In this document: positions 52,025 to 61,312 of the stretch, one piece after another
Position numbering within the stretch: position 1 is the first letter of the stretch
Layout: the number at the start of each line of letters is the position of its first letter
Origin: Lachnospiraceae bacterium
GTDB taxonomy: Bacteria; Bacillota; Clostridia; Lachnospirales; Lachnospiraceae
Assembly: GCA_017503735.1 (NCBI GenBank)
Contig: JAFVSN010000049.1
Coordinates: 104,058 to 168,057 of the forward strand
Direction: 5' to 3'
DNA: 64,000 bases
The notes under the pieces: generated by a model
Told to the model about the DNA's origin: nothing
The model's database searches: none
The model's input: only the letters and a program-made list of their open reading frames with translations
Program-made: the position numbers and the translations under genes

Positions 52025-52923
52025 AAGGAACTCCTTTCAAGACGTTGTTTCAGCGTATTCAGTACCGCTTTTTTGTTTCCGCTCCAAAGCGGAGCCAGTA
52101 AAGTTCGTTTCGGACCGTCCCCGGTAAGTCGGTAAATCACCGTGTCCTCCGGAATATGAGGAAGCAGGGCACATAACGTATCCAGATAGGTGTCCATCGA
52201 CATACAGGCGAATTCCGAAGGAGAGGCCTGACGGTAATAATCAGCCAAATCGGTATCATGTAAAACATGCAGTAATTGCAATTTGACTCCGTGTACCTTT
52301 GCATTTACCACATGTTTTACCGTGGCAATCATATGGTCAAGAGATTCCCCCGGTAAGCCGAGAATGATATGTGTAATTACGGAAAGACCTGCGGCATGGA
52401 GGCGAGCTACCGCATCATCGTAAACAGACAAAGGGTATCCGCGCCGGAGAAACAGGGCCGTGGATTCGTGAATCGTTTGTAATCCCAATTCGATAAAAAC
52501 CGGTTTGGTACGGTTAAGTTCCGTAAGCAGGTCAATACACTCCGGAGACAGGCAATCCGGTCGCGTGGCTATGGAAAGTCCCACCACTTCCGAGTCGGAC
52601 AGAGCTTCTTCAAAAATGGATTTCAAGTAAGAAACCGGAGCATAGGTATTGGTAAAGGCCTGAAAGTAAGCCAAATAACCCGCAAAAGCACCGGACTGTT
52701 TCGGAAGCTTTGCGGCGACTTTCTTTTTTGCGGCGATAAGCTGTTCACGAATCGGAAGGGATGCGGAAGGGGCAAAATCGCCGGAGCCTCCCCGGCTGCA
52801 GAAAATACAGCCCCGTGTATCTATGGTGCCGTCCCGGTTGGGGCAGGTCATACCGCCGTTTAAAGAGAGACGGTATACTTTTCCCCCGAATCGGGTGCGG
52901 TAATAATCGTTGGCAGTAATCAT
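52006..52923 (-). CDS. Radical SAM protein, TIGR01212/YhcC-like
   Basis: A 305-residue radical SAM protein. The cluster cysteines are in CPNRDGTIDTRGCIFC (C27, C39, C42), the wide-spaced CX11CX2C form of this family; GLSIATRPDCL, ELGLQTIHEST and HIILGLPGES follow. Function not established. It has no auxiliary cluster motif. It is 4 bases downstream of the malic enzyme gene on the same strand, so co-transcription is likely. Confidence 0.9.
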   Translation of the reverse strand: MITANDYYRTRFGGKVYRLSLNGGMTCPNRDGTIDTRGCIFCSRGGSGDFAPSASLPIREQLIAAKKKVAAKLPKQSGAFAGYLAYFQAFTNTYAPVSYLKSIFEEALSDSEVVGLSIATRPDCLSPECIDLLTELNRTKPVFIELGLQTIHESTALFLRRGYPLSVYDDAVARLHAAGLSVITHIILGLPGESLDHMIATVKHVVNAKVHGVKLQLLHVLHDTDLADYYRQASPSEFACMSMDTYLDTLCALLPHIPEDTVIYRLTGDGPKRTLLAPLWSGNKKAVLNTLKQRLERSSLCNPKC

Positions 52924-52927
52924 AGGG

Positions 52928-54079
52928 TTAGCGGATATGTGCTTTTACGGCTGCACTGACAACATCGCAAACTCTTGGGTCAAACGGTTGCGGCATAATA
53001 TTGTCTTCGGAAAGTTCATCTTCCGAAACAAGACCGGCAATGGCAAGAGCGGCAGCCAGTTTCATTTCTTCGGTAATCTGAGATGCGCGTCCCTCCAAAG
53101 CACCTCGGAAAATTCCGGGGAAGGCAACTACGTTATTTACCTGATTCGGGAAATCGGAACGTCCGGTTCCGATGACTTTTGCGCCGGCTTTTTTGGCGAG
53201 ATCCGGCATGATTTCCGGTACCGGATTTGCCATGGCAAATAGAATTGCATCGGAGTTCATGGAAGCGACCATTTCTTCCGTAACGATATTCGGAGCGGAA
53301 ACACCGACAAAAATGTCCGCACCCTTTAAGGCATCCGCAAGTGAGCCTTCTCTTTCTTCTAAATTGGTAACTTGTACCATTTCTTGTTGCATCCAGTTGA
53401 GACCTTCGGTTTTTTTGGAAAGCATACCTACTTTGTCGCAAAGAATCATTTTTTTGAAACCGTAGGACAAAAGTAATTTTGCGATGGCGATACCGGCAGA
53501 GCCCGCACCGTTAATTACTACCTGACAGGATTCTTTTTCCTTTCCCACCACTTTTAATGCATTGATTACACCGGCTAAAACTACAATGGCAGTTCCGTGC
53601 TGGTCATCGTGAAATACCGGAATCGGTAATAATTGTTTTAAGCGGGATTCTATTTCAAAACAACGAGGTGCGGAAATGTCCTCTAAGTTGATTCCTCCGA
53701 AGGCCGGAGCAATATTTACAACGGTTTGAATGATTTCTTCGGTGTCCTGGGTATCCAGACAAATCGGAAATGCATTTACACCGCCGAATTCTTTAAATAA
53801 CACGCATTTGCCTTCCATAACCGGCATGGCAGCGGCAGCACCGATATTGCCTAACCCTAAAACGGCACTTCCGTCGGAAATAACGGCAACGGTATTTGAT
53901 TTGATGGTATAGCGATATACTTCCTCCGGATTTTCTGCAATCATTTTACAAGGTTCCGCAACTCCCGGGGTGTAAGCAAGTGCCAAAGCTTCTCTTGAAT
54001 CAACGTTACATTTTGCTTCGGTGCTTAATTTTCCTCCCCATGTTTCATGCAGTTCCAAAGATTTTTCCTGTATTGTCAT
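52928..54079 (-). CDS. Malic enzyme (malate to pyruvate, NAD(P)-dependent)
   Basis: A 383-residue short-form malic enzyme: LALAYTPGVAEPC (catalytic Tyr region), SDGSAVLGLGNIGAAAAMPVMEGK (catalytic Lys), FHDDQHGTAIVVLAG (metal-binding Asp), the nucleotide-binding INGAGSAGIAIAKLL and FAMANPVPEI. It links malate to pyruvate, useful for balancing oxaloacetate and pyruvate in a fermenter. Start ATG 54079 after AAGGAGT; upstream in-frame codons (to 54160) are excluded because they cross the promoter. Confidence 0.95.
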   Translation of the reverse strand: MTIQEKSLELHETWGGKLSTEAKCNVDSREALALAYTPGVAEPCKMIAENPEEVYRYTIKSNTVAVISDGSAVLGLGNIGAAAAMPVMEGKCVLFKEFGGVNAFPICLDTQDTEEIIQTVVNIAPAFGGINLEDISAPRCFEIESRLKQLLPIPVFHDDQHGTAIVVLAGVINALKVVGKEKESCQVVINGAGSAGIAIAKLLLSYGFKKMILCDKVGMLSKKTEGLNWMQQEMVQVTNLEEREGSLADALKGADIFVGVSAPNIVTEEMVASMNSDAILFAMANPVPEIMPDLAKKAGAKVIGTGRSDFPNQVNNVVAFPGIFRGALEGRASQITEEMKLAAALAIAGLVSEDELSEDNIMPQPFDPRVCDVVSAAVKAHIR

Positions 54080-54131
54080 ATGTACTCCTTTATAGAAAAA
54101 ATAATTCATAAACATATAAATTCCCATCCGT

Positions 54132-54160
54132 ATTATACAATATAAGGAAGGAAAGTGCAA
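54132..54160 (-). promoter_or_regulatory. SigA-type promoter of the malic enzyme gene
   Basis: On the - strand: TTGCAC (54160-54155), 17-base spacer, TATAAT (54137-54132). Confidence 0.75.
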
Positions 54161-54184
54161 GAAGACAGAGACACAAAAAAGTGT

Positions 54185-54213
54185 TTGACGAAACGGAAAA
54201 TAAGGAGTACAAT
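54185..54213 (+). promoter_or_regulatory. SigA-type promoter of the sensor-GGDEF gene
   Basis: TTGACG (54185-54190), 17-base spacer, TACAAT (54208-54213). Confidence 0.75.
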
Positions 54214-54267
54214 ATAGTCACAAATACCTATAGACGGTGACGATACGGTGGAAAGGGGGAAAACTGA

Positions 54268-56184
54268 ATGAAAAAGCGGAAAATTGCATTGCTTGCAGCC
54301 TCCTGGGACGGTGAAGTGATGGAAGCGACCATTCGTGGAATTAAGTCGCGCATGGAAGGCACCGGCATGGATTTACATGTGTTTATGTGTTTCCCGGCAT
54401 TTGGTTTGGATTCGCCGGAAAATTTCGGCCATTACAATATTTTTGCGTTGCCGAATTTAGAAGAATATGAGGGCATTCTTTTTTCAATCAATGTAGTGCA
54501 CGGCTATGATATGATAAAACGTTATTTCCCGAATTTGTTATCCCTTCCTTTACCGAAAGTGTCGATTGAGTTGGAGATGGAAGGAATTCCGTCGGTAGTT
54601 TTCAGCGGATACGGTGCAGAGTATCAATTGGTGGAGCACCTGATTGTAGAACATGGGTGCCGTAAAATCAATTATGTGGGCGGTTCCCCGGACCATCCGG
54701 ATAATATAATCAGAAAAAAAGCATATATGGATGCATTGACCGCACACGGAATTGAAATCGAAGAAGCCAGAGTCCGGGATTATGCCTTTGTGGAAGTGAA
54801 CGGACGGCAGGCGTATGAAGATTTTAAAAAGTTGGGTTTGGAAACGGATGCTGTAGTCTGCGCTAACGATGCTATGGCATTAGGATACTGCCAGGCGGCG
54901 GAAGAGGACGGGAAGTATCCGCCGGAAGATTTTCTGATTGTCGGATATGATAACGATGAAAATGCCAAAGGCTTTACGCCGATGATTTCCTCGGTGGACA
55001 AAGATTCCTTCGGCATGGGACACGAGGCGTGTGATATTTTATTCCGAATTATGAACGGTGAGGAAGTAGCGTTATGTCATGCACACGAACAGAAGCCGGT
55101 TTGGCGTGGTAGTTGCGGATGCTATTCCGAAGAGGAAGGGATGGAATTAACCCCGAAGCAGTTACGACGTCAGATGTATTACCGAGTGAAAGCAGAAAGT
55201 GAGTACTTTGATAAGTTAAACGGTGTCCGGCAGAATCTGGCGCTTTCCGATAATGAGGGGTTGTTTGGTTATTATTTGGACGAGACTTTGACAAAGTATG
55301 ATCTTTACGGATATTGTATGTGCATTAACCAGTCGATCTATTACGGGACTCATCAACCTGAGTTTTCATGGGAAGCGGGGTATGATGATGAACTGTATGT
55401 GTTAGGCGGGGGCAGAGGCGGTGTACGTGAGGAAGAGTCGCAAATCATTCAAAGGACCGATTTGGTTCCGGACTATTTGCAGCAGGAAGATGAAACGGTA
55501 CATGATTATATCTTTGTTCCGATGCAGAAGAACGGACCTTGTCTCGGTTATCTTGTTTTGGTGGACGCGACGTCTGTTTTATTCAGGCGGATGTTGCTTT
55601 ACATTTCCGCAACGGTAAACAATGCATACTATAACTTGCGTAACCTTGAAAATTTGAGAAAAATGAATAAGCGTCTGGATAATGTTTATGTGAAGGATGC
55701 TTTGACGGATATGTATAACCGTTTCGGTTACATGCGTGACGGATATGCGATGTTTGAAAAGAGCAGGGTATATGGTAAGCCGTTGGTGGTAATGTTTATG
55801 GATATGGACCGGTTAAAGGATATTAATGATATATTCGGTCATTCTCAGGGAGACAATGCATTAATTCTGTTTTCCGATGTGTTGAAACGTTGCGTCGCGG
55901 ACGAGAAGATTGCGGTGCGCTACGGCGGCGATGAATTTTTGATCATCGGTGCAGTGGAGAATAAGGAAGAAGCAGAGCTTTTTAAACACAGGCTGGAAAC
56001 GGAATTGTCAGATATGAATGCAGCTTCCGGACTGCCGTATCCGATTGAAGCAAGTATCGGTTATGTCTTGACCGACCCGAAAGGGAAGGATGAGTTGGAT
56101 GACTATGTAAAACAAGCAGATGAACTGATGTATGATGTGAAAAGGCAGAATCGGAAGAACAGAAAAAGTTTTTTTGATAAATAA
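54268..56184 (+). CDS. LacI-type sugar-sensor domain fused to a diguanylate cyclase
   Basis: A 638-residue hybrid. Residues ~4-275 match the periplasmic-binding-like effector domain of LacI regulators (KIALLAASWDG, HGCRKINYVGG, DAVVCANDAMALG, LIVGYDNDENA), but there is no helix-turn-helix, signal peptide or membrane helix, so it should sense a small ligand in the cytoplasm. A middle region (~290-475) resembles a GAF-like fold (weak), then a short coiled coil, then GGDEF (~485-635) with DALTDMYNRFGY, FMDMDRLKDINDIFGH and active YGGDEFLI. It would make c-di-GMP in response to its ligand. Single gene. Confidence 0.9.
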   Translation: MKKRKIALLAASWDGEVMEATIRGIKSRMEGTGMDLHVFMCFPAFGLDSPENFGHYNIFALPNLEEYEGILFSINVVHGYDMIKRYFPNLLSLPLPKVSIELEMEGIPSVVFSGYGAEYQLVEHLIVEHGCRKINYVGGSPDHPDNIIRKKAYMDALTAHGIEIEEARVRDYAFVEVNGRQAYEDFKKLGLETDAVVCANDAMALGYCQAAEEDGKYPPEDFLIVGYDNDENAKGFTPMISSVDKDSFGMGHEACDILFRIMNGEEVALCHAHEQKPVWRGSCGCYSEEEGMELTPKQLRRQMYYRVKAESEYFDKLNGVRQNLALSDNEGLFGYYLDETLTKYDLYGYCMCINQSIYYGTHQPEFSWEAGYDDELYVLGGGRGGVREEESQIIQRTDLVPDYLQQEDETVHDYIFVPMQKNGPCLGYLVLVDATSVLFRRMLLYISATVNNAYYNLRNLENLRKMNKRLDNVYVKDALTDMYNRFGYMRDGYAMFEKSRVYGKPLVVMFMDMDRLKDINDIFGHSQGDNALILFSDVLKRCVADEKIAVRYGGDEFLIIGAVENKEEAELFKHRLETELSDMNAASGLPYPIEASIGYVLTDPKGKDELDDYVKQADELMYDVKRQNRKNRKSFFDK

Positions 56185-56273
56185 GGAATCCCGGGAGGCA
56201 GGCGCATGGCGCGTGCCTCCTAATCAGTTCAGGGGAATGATTGTAAAAAGAGATGGAGAGGACAGAAGAAAGT

Positions 56274-57065
56274 ATGCTTACAAGTACGGCAAATCCAAGA
56301 GTGAAAAATATTGTTGCTTTACAAAAGAAAGGAAAAGAACGGAAACAACAGGGATTGTTTGTTATTGAGGGAAGAAAGTTGTTTGAGGAGGTTCTGCGGG
56401 ATGCACCGGAGGCGGTAAAAGAAGTGTATGTCACCGAGGCGTTTTTAGAGGTACCGGCACAAAGGGAATTACTTACAGGGGTGGTATATGAAACGGTTTC
56501 GGAAGCGGTAATGAAGGCAATGGCTGAAACAATGGAACCGCAGGGGGTTTTGGCAGCAGTGCGTATTCCGCGGTATGATAAAGAGCGTTTGTTGAAATCG
56601 GAATCTGCGGTGTGGGTGGCTTTGGAGGATTTGAGAGACCCGGGCAATTTAGGGACAATTCTTCGTACGTCCGAGGCTGCGGGGGTTGCCGGCGTAATAT
56701 TAAGTGCCAATTCTGTGGATATTTATAATCCGAAGGTGGTGCGGTCAACCATGGGAGCTATTTTCAGGGTACCGCATTTTTATGCGACGGACTTTTTGGG
56801 TGAGTTACAGCAGTTTCAAAAAACGGGAGCTTCCATATATGCGGCACATCTTATGGGAAAACTTTTTTATGATGAACCGGAGTATGCCGGACGTACGGTT
56901 ATTCTGATCGGAAACGAAGCAAACGGACTGAGCCCGGAGGCATCAGCTATGGCGGATTGCCTTGTAAAGATTCCGATGGAAGGCAAGGCAGAATCTTTAA
57001 ATGCTGCCGTTGCTACCTCTTTGTTTGTATACGAAGCATACAAGAAGAGACGAAAAAAGGAATAA
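56274..57065 (+). CDS. TrmH/SpoU family RNA 2'-O-methyltransferase
   Basis: A 263-residue SPOUT methylase: LTSTANPRVKNIVALQKKGKERKQQGLFVIEG is the N-terminal substrate domain (given by pattern), followed by LEDLRDPGNLGTILRT, the LIGNEANGLSPE motif and IPMEGKAESLNAAVATSLF. It is RlmB/TsnR-like and methylates ribose in rRNA or tRNA; the target is unknown. Start is ATG 56274 after GGAGAGG; an in-frame ATG at 56253 is the alternative. Confidence 0.93.
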   Translation: MLTSTANPRVKNIVALQKKGKERKQQGLFVIEGRKLFEEVLRDAPEAVKEVYVTEAFLEVPAQRELLTGVVYETVSEAVMKAMAETMEPQGVLAAVRIPRYDKERLLKSESAVWVALEDLRDPGNLGTILRTSEAAGVAGVILSANSVDIYNPKVVRSTMGAIFRVPHFYATDFLGELQQFQKTGASIYAAHLMGKLFYDEPEYAGRTVILIGNEANGLSPEASAMADCLVKIPMEGKAESLNAAVATSLFVYEAYKKRRKKE

Positions 57066-57084
57066 TATGTCGAAACAGCGATGA

Positions 57085-57141
57085 AAAAACTGTAAAAAAC
57101 TGTAAAAAGCAATTCCCAAAAACTGTAAAAACATGTATACT
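57085..57141 (+). promoter_or_regulatory. Promoter of the 57190 gene with AAAAACTGTAAAAA repeats
   Basis: TTCCCA (57113-57118), 17-base spacer, TATACT (57136-57141). Three copies of AAAAACTGTAAAAA lie at 57085, 57095 (overlapping) and 57118. Confidence 0.4.
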
Positions 57142-57189
57142 GAAAATCGGTACAGACAAGAGAGTATTGTTTTACGGAAAGGAGTATAT

Positions 57190-58050
57190 ATGAAAGAATT
57201 ATTAGAACAGGGATTGGGTATGGTGTTAATCGGAAGTATAGCCGGATTGGGTATAATCACCCGAATGATTTTATGGAGATATTACAGGAAGTTGGTAAAA
57301 TCCTGCAGAGAAATCGGAGCGTCAAATAATAAAACCGTTGCGTACATAAGGGAAGATGTAAATCGTCGAAAACAATGCGGATTGGGAATGAAAAGCACCT
57401 TGGTTTATACCGAATGCCGGTTATCGGAATGTAAAACTGCCGGATTTCGTTTGGGGGTATTGGAAGGTGTTTCGGAACAGTCGCTGTTACTCGTGTTGTT
57501 AAGCGGTGTGTTGTCTGCACTGGCAGGGATTGTGTGGGGGTGTAAATTAAAAGGTGTGTTGTTCCTTCTTTTTTTTAGTGGTTGTACTCTGTTGGTGTTA
57601 TTGTTACTGGATTTGATTACCGGATTGCGGGAGAAACATAAAAGAGTATGTTTATCAATCCGGGATTATATCGAGAACGGAGCGATAACCGGTACGGAAT
57701 ACAGAATGCAGGGAAAAGAACAGCCGAAGACCGGAAAAGAGAAAAAAGATAAGAAAAAAAATGCACGTGCAACGGAGAAAAGGGAACGAAGAAGCAGAGG
57801 AACCTCCAAAAAGGTTTCGGTCAAAAAACATGGAAAAGCGCAAGAAGAAAAACGCAGACTGACCGAAGAATTGTTACGGGAACGCAGACAGTTGGAAGCG
57901 CGAAGAGCAGTGGAATTAAAAAACAGGGAGCAGGAGAAGGAGACAGTTGCGGAAGCAGCATTTACAAAAGAAGTTGCGGAAGAAGCAGCCGTTACGGAGT
58001 TTTCCTATGAATCTTTATTAAGTGAAGTATTGGCGGAGTATCTGGTTTAG
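57190..58050 (+). CDS. Unknown membrane protein with basic linker
   Basis: A 286-residue protein not recognised. One N-terminal helix (~residues 8-30), a soluble loop with four cysteines (~35-95: SCREIG, QCGLG, ECRLSECKTAG), two adjacent helices (~98-142), then a long Lys/Arg-rich cytoplasmic segment (~165-255) and an acidic C-terminus (SYESLLSEVLAEYLV). GGAAAGGAG precedes the ATG at 57190. It stands alone between the TrmH gene and pgi. Confidence 0.7.
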   Translation: MKELLEQGLGMVLIGSIAGLGIITRMILWRYYRKLVKSCREIGASNNKTVAYIREDVNRRKQCGLGMKSTLVYTECRLSECKTAGFRLGVLEGVSEQSLLLVLLSGVLSALAGIVWGCKLKGVLFLLFFSGCTLLVLLLLDLITGLREKHKRVCLSIRDYIENGAITGTEYRMQGKEQPKTGKEKKDKKKNARATEKRERRSRGTSKKVSVKKHGKAQEEKRRLTEELLRERRQLEARRAVELKNREQEKETVAEAAFTKEVAEEAAVTEFSYESLLSEVLAEYLV

Positions 58051-58086
58051 AATAAAATGAGATGCGGAACGCATTTGTTCTGCATA

Positions 58087-58195
58087 TTGAAAAACAAAGG
58101 AAAGCGTGGTATAATAGCCACATAGTGGCTATTATTGTGGGCAGTCGCTGAAAGGAACAGGAAGTTCCTTTCAGCTCGTTGCTTTATGGTATAAT
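58087..58195 (+). promoter_or_regulatory. pgi promoter region with two -10 boxes and two hairpins
   Basis: TTGAAA (58087-58092), 17-base spacer, TATAAT (58110-58115), followed at once by a hairpin AATAGCCAC/GTGGCTATT (58113-58133). A second hairpin GCTGAAAGGAAC/GTTCCTTTCAGC lies at 58148-58175 and a second TATGGTATAAT ends at 58195, giving a possible downstream extended -10 promoter. Confidence 0.55.
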
Positions 58196-58255
58196 ATCCG
58201 CGATGGCAAAGTGACCATGCCACAAAGACAAAAGAATACAGTGAAAGGATTTTTA

Positions 58256-59605
58256 ATGATGAGTAGAGTTACATTTGATGCTTCTGCAGCAAACGTGTTT
58301 GTACGCGGAAATGAAGTAGAGATGATGGAACAACCGGTTTTGGCTGCAAAGGATAGCCTTCTTGCTAAGTCCGGAGCAGGAAATGACTTTCTGGGCTGGA
58401 TTGACTTGCCGGTTGATTATGACAAGGAAGAGTTTGCACGTATTAAAAAGGCAGCGGACAAGATTTGTTCCGATTCCGAAGTTTTGGTTGTAATCGGTAT
58501 CGGCGGTTCTTATTTGGGAGCTCGTGCCGCAATTGAGTTCTTAAGACACAGTTTTTATAATTCCGTATCGAAAGAAATCAGAAAGACTCCGGAAATTTAT
58601 TTTGCCGGCAACAATATCAGCAGTACTTATCTTGCACAATTGTTAGAGGTAATCGGTGACCGCGACTTCTCCGTAAACATTATCAGTAAGTCCGGAACTA
58701 CCACGGAACCGGCAATTGCGTTCCGTATTTTCAAGAAGGTACTTGAGAAGAAGTACGGTAAGGCAGAGGCAGCAAAGAGAATTTATGCAACGACCGACAA
58801 GGCACGGGGAGCACTTAAGAAACTGGCAACAGAAGAAGGCTATGAAACCTTTGTGGTGCCGGATGATGTAGGAGGACGTTTCTCCGTACTCACCGCAGTA
58901 GGTTTACTTCCGATTGCGGCAAGCGGTGCGGATATCGATGCATTAATGGAAGGTGCTGCGGCAATGCGAGAAGTTTGTCTTAATGCACCGTATGACAAGA
59001 ACCCGTCCTTGCAGTATGCGGCAATTCGTAATGTGCTTCTCAGAAAAGGAAAGAGCATTGAGATTTTAGCAAACTATGAGCCGAATTTCCACTATGTGGC
59101 TGAGTGGTGGAAGCAGCTTTACGGTGAAAGCGAAGGTAAGGATCAGAAGGGTATTTTCCCGGCATCCGTAGATTTGACCACCGACCTTCATTCCATGGGA
59201 CAGTTTATCCAGGACGGACAGCGTACCATGTTTGAGACCGTAATGGAGCTTGAGACCCCGACCCACGAACTTTTAATAGAGGAAGAACCGGTAGATTTGG
59301 ACGGTTTGAATTACCTGACCGGAAAGAACCTTGATTTTATCAATAAGAGTGCCATGAAGGGAACGAAACTGGCACATACCGACGGCGGTGTACCGAATCT
59401 TGTAATCAAAGTGGCAAACCGTGACGAATACTCTCTCGGTGAGTTGTTCTATTTCTTCGAGTTTGCATGCGGTGTCAGCGGATATCTTCTCGGTGTGAAT
59501 CCGTTTGATCAGCCGGGTGTAGAAAGCTACAAGAAGAACATGTTTGCACTTCTCGGTAAGCCGGGCTTTGAAAAAGAGCGTGAAGAACTGTTGAAGAGAT
59601 TATAA
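58256..59605 (+). CDS. pgi: Glucose-6-phosphate isomerase
   Basis: A 449-residue Bacillus-type isomerase. [19 protein letters not shown], the phosphate-binding [34 protein letters not shown] (PGI signature 1) and the C-terminal [21 protein letters not shown] (signature with catalytic Lys) are present. It interconverts glucose-6-phosphate and fructose-6-phosphate in glycolysis. AAAGGA lies 6 bases before ATG 58256; ATG 58259 is equally possible. Confidence 0.96.
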   Translation: MMSRVTFDASAANVFVRGNEVEMMEQPVLAAKDSLLAKSGAGNDFLGWIDLPVDYDKEEFARIKKAADKICSDSEVLVVIGIGGSYLGARAAIEFLRHSFYNSVSKEIRKTPEIYFAGNNISSTYLAQLLEVIGDRDFSVNIISKSGTTTEPAIAFRIFKKVLEKKYGKAEAAKRIYATTDKARGALKKLATEEGYETFVVPDDVGGRFSVLTAVGLLPIAASGADIDALMEGAAAMREVCLNAPYDKNPSLQYAAIRNVLLRKGKSIEILANYEPNFHYVAEWWKQLYGESEGKDQKGIFPASVDLTTDLHSMGQFIQDGQRTMFETVMELETPTHELLIEEEPVDLDGLNYLTGKNLDFINKSAMKGTKLAHTDGGVPNLVIKVANRDEYSLGELFYFFEFACGVSGYLLGVNPFDQPGVESYKKNMFALLGKPGFEKEREELLKRL

Positions 59606-59638
59606 TCCGAAATAACGGATTGTGAATAGGATTGGTTG

Positions 59639-59672
59639 AAGGGTTGCGCATCATGTGCGACCCTTTGCCTTG
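59639..59672 (+). terminator. Terminator after pgi
   Basis: Stem AAGGGTTGCGC/GTGCGACCCTT (59639-59665) with a short loop, followed by TGCCTTGTT; the T-run is weak. Confidence 0.6.
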
Positions 59673-59735
59673 TTATGGGAGCCTGTACGGGGAGTAAGGG
59701 ATCTAAACATAAAAAGTTTTTCCTTTTGTCACACA

Positions 59736-59764
59736 TTGTACACAAAAGAAAAGTATGATAGAAT
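59736..59764 (+). promoter_or_regulatory. Probable promoter of the VTC-DUF4956 pair
   Basis: TTGTAC (59736-59741), 17-base spacer, TAGAAT (59759-59764). Confidence 0.5.
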
Positions 59765-59786
59765 ACAAATGAAGGGAGGTCCGGAA

Positions 59787-60575
59787 ATGGCAATCGAGGT
59801 TTTTAACCGATATGAGAAAAAGTACCGGATTACGGATGCCTGTTATCAAAAGCTGAGGGAACGGTTGCTTGAGTATATGGAACCGGATGCCCACAGCAGA
59901 GACGGTGAGTTTTATACGATTTGTAATATTTATTACGATACGCCACAAAACGAGTTAATCAGCCGGTCGTTAGAAAAACCGGTTTATAAGGAGAAACTAA
60001 GGCTTCGCAGTTACGGAGTGGTAACACCGGAGGATAAGGTATTTCTGGAGATAAAAAAGAAGTTTAAGAAAAAAGTAAACAAACGCCGAACGAAATTGAG
60101 GCTGGCAGAAGCTTATGCATTTGTGGAGTCCGGAGTAATACCGAAACAGCAACCGTATATGAATGCCCAAGTGCTTCGGGAACTTCAGTATTTTCTGGAG
60201 CGGATGAATATGGAACTCAGACCGGCACTGTTTTTGTCCTATGACAGGGTGGCGATGTTCGGAAAAGACAATAAAGACTTTCGTATTACCTTTGACCGGA
60301 ACATTACCACAAGACGGTATGATTTGGGACTTCATTACGGCATTTACGGAGATAAACTTTTGCCGGAAAATGAATGGATTATGGAGGTCAAAATCGAAAA
60401 CGCCATGCCTCTTTGGATGACGAAGATTCTTTCGGAGTTTCAAATTTATCCGGCGTCTTTCTCTAAGTACGGTACGGAATATACAAGGTATATGATGGAG
60501 CTTGAGGAGAAGGAACGGGAAGAAGCGGCGATTACAGACGAAGATACGCAAGAGGATTTCTTGGTTGAAGAATAA
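59787..60575 (+). CDS. VTC domain polyphosphate polymerase-like protein
   Basis: A 262-residue protein with the VTC/CYTH-like tunnel fold: NRYEKKYRITDACYQKL, TICNIYYDTPQNELI, YKEKLRLRSYG, VFLEIKKKFKKKVNKRR (basic cluster for phosphate), RITFDRNITTRR and WIMEVKIENAMPLWM. Family members make or bind polyphosphate from ATP. It is cytoplasmic with an acidic C-terminal tail. A DUF4956 membrane protein follows after 30 bases, the normal partner; the CotH-type kinase often found with them is not here. GGGAGG precedes the ATG. Confidence 0.9.
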   Translation: MAIEVFNRYEKKYRITDACYQKLRERLLEYMEPDAHSRDGEFYTICNIYYDTPQNELISRSLEKPVYKEKLRLRSYGVVTPEDKVFLEIKKKFKKKVNKRRTKLRLAEAYAFVESGVIPKQQPYMNAQVLRELQYFLERMNMELRPALFLSYDRVAMFGKDNKDFRITFDRNITTRRYDLGLHYGIYGDKLLPENEWIMEVKIENAMPLWMTKILSEFQIYPASFSKYGTEYTRYMMELEEKEREEAAITDEDTQEDFLVEE

Positions 60576-60605
60576 AGAAAACGATAGAGAAGAAAGGGAA
60601 GTTAT

Positions 60606-61295
60606 ATGTTAGAAAAGTTATTTGGAGTTACGGAACAAGCAGAAGTGATTCATCTGGGGGATACGTTATCCTATATGCTGGCGGCGGTGGTAGTCGGTAT
60701 TTTGATTGCTGCGGTGTACATACTGATTACAGAAAAAAGCAGACGGTCTTTAAGCTTTATTGTGAGTATGTTGATTCTTCCGGCAGTGGTGGCTCTTGTC
60801 ATTACGCTGGTAGGCAGTAATGTGGCCCGTGCTTTTTCCATTGCCGGCGTGTTTGCACTTGTAAAATTCCGTAGTGTTCCGGGGGAATCAAAGGATATCT
60901 CTCTTGTATTTATGGCAATGGCAGCGGGTCTGTCCTGTGGTCTCGGGTATATTACGTTAGCTTTTTGCGTATTGTTTGTGTTAGGTGTGATTGTGGTGCT
61001 GGGCTTTAAGGTAGTTGCGATTTTCTTTAAGGATACCACAAAGCAGCTTCGTGTTACGATTCCGGAGGATATGAATTATTCCGGAGCTTTTGATGATTTG
61101 TTTAAGGAATATACAAAAGGGGCAAGATTGGAAAAAGTAAAGACAACCAATATGGGAACGCTCTATGAGTTGACCTATTCGGTGCAGATGAAGCCGGGAG
61201 CCAATGAAAAGAAGTTTATGGATGAGCTTCGTTGCAGAAACGGAAATCTCCGCATTATTATGGCGGTTAAGGAGGCAAACGGAGAAAAATTATAA
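60606..61295 (+). CDS. DUF4956 family membrane protein
   Basis: A 229-residue protein with about four transmembrane helices (~residues 20-140; SYMLAAVVVGILIAAVYIL, MLILPAVVALVITLVG, AMAAGLSCGLGYI) and the family core FSIAGVFALVKFRSVPGESKDI, followed by an ~80-residue cytoplasmic ferredoxin-like domain. DUF4956 proteins are encoded with VTC proteins; a role in polyphosphate handling at the membrane is inference. Confidence 0.9.
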   Translation: MLEKLFGVTEQAEVIHLGDTLSYMLAAVVVGILIAAVYILITEKSRRSLSFIVSMLILPAVVALVITLVGSNVARAFSIAGVFALVKFRSVPGESKDISLVFMAMAAGLSCGLGYITLAFCVLFVLGVIVVLGFKVVAIFFKDTTKQLRVTIPEDMNYSGAFDDLFKEYTKGARLEKVKTTNMGTLYELTYSVQMKPGANEKKFMDELRCRNGNLRIIMAVKEANGEKL

Positions 61296-61312
61296 GGGAA
61301 AGGAGGAGTTTT

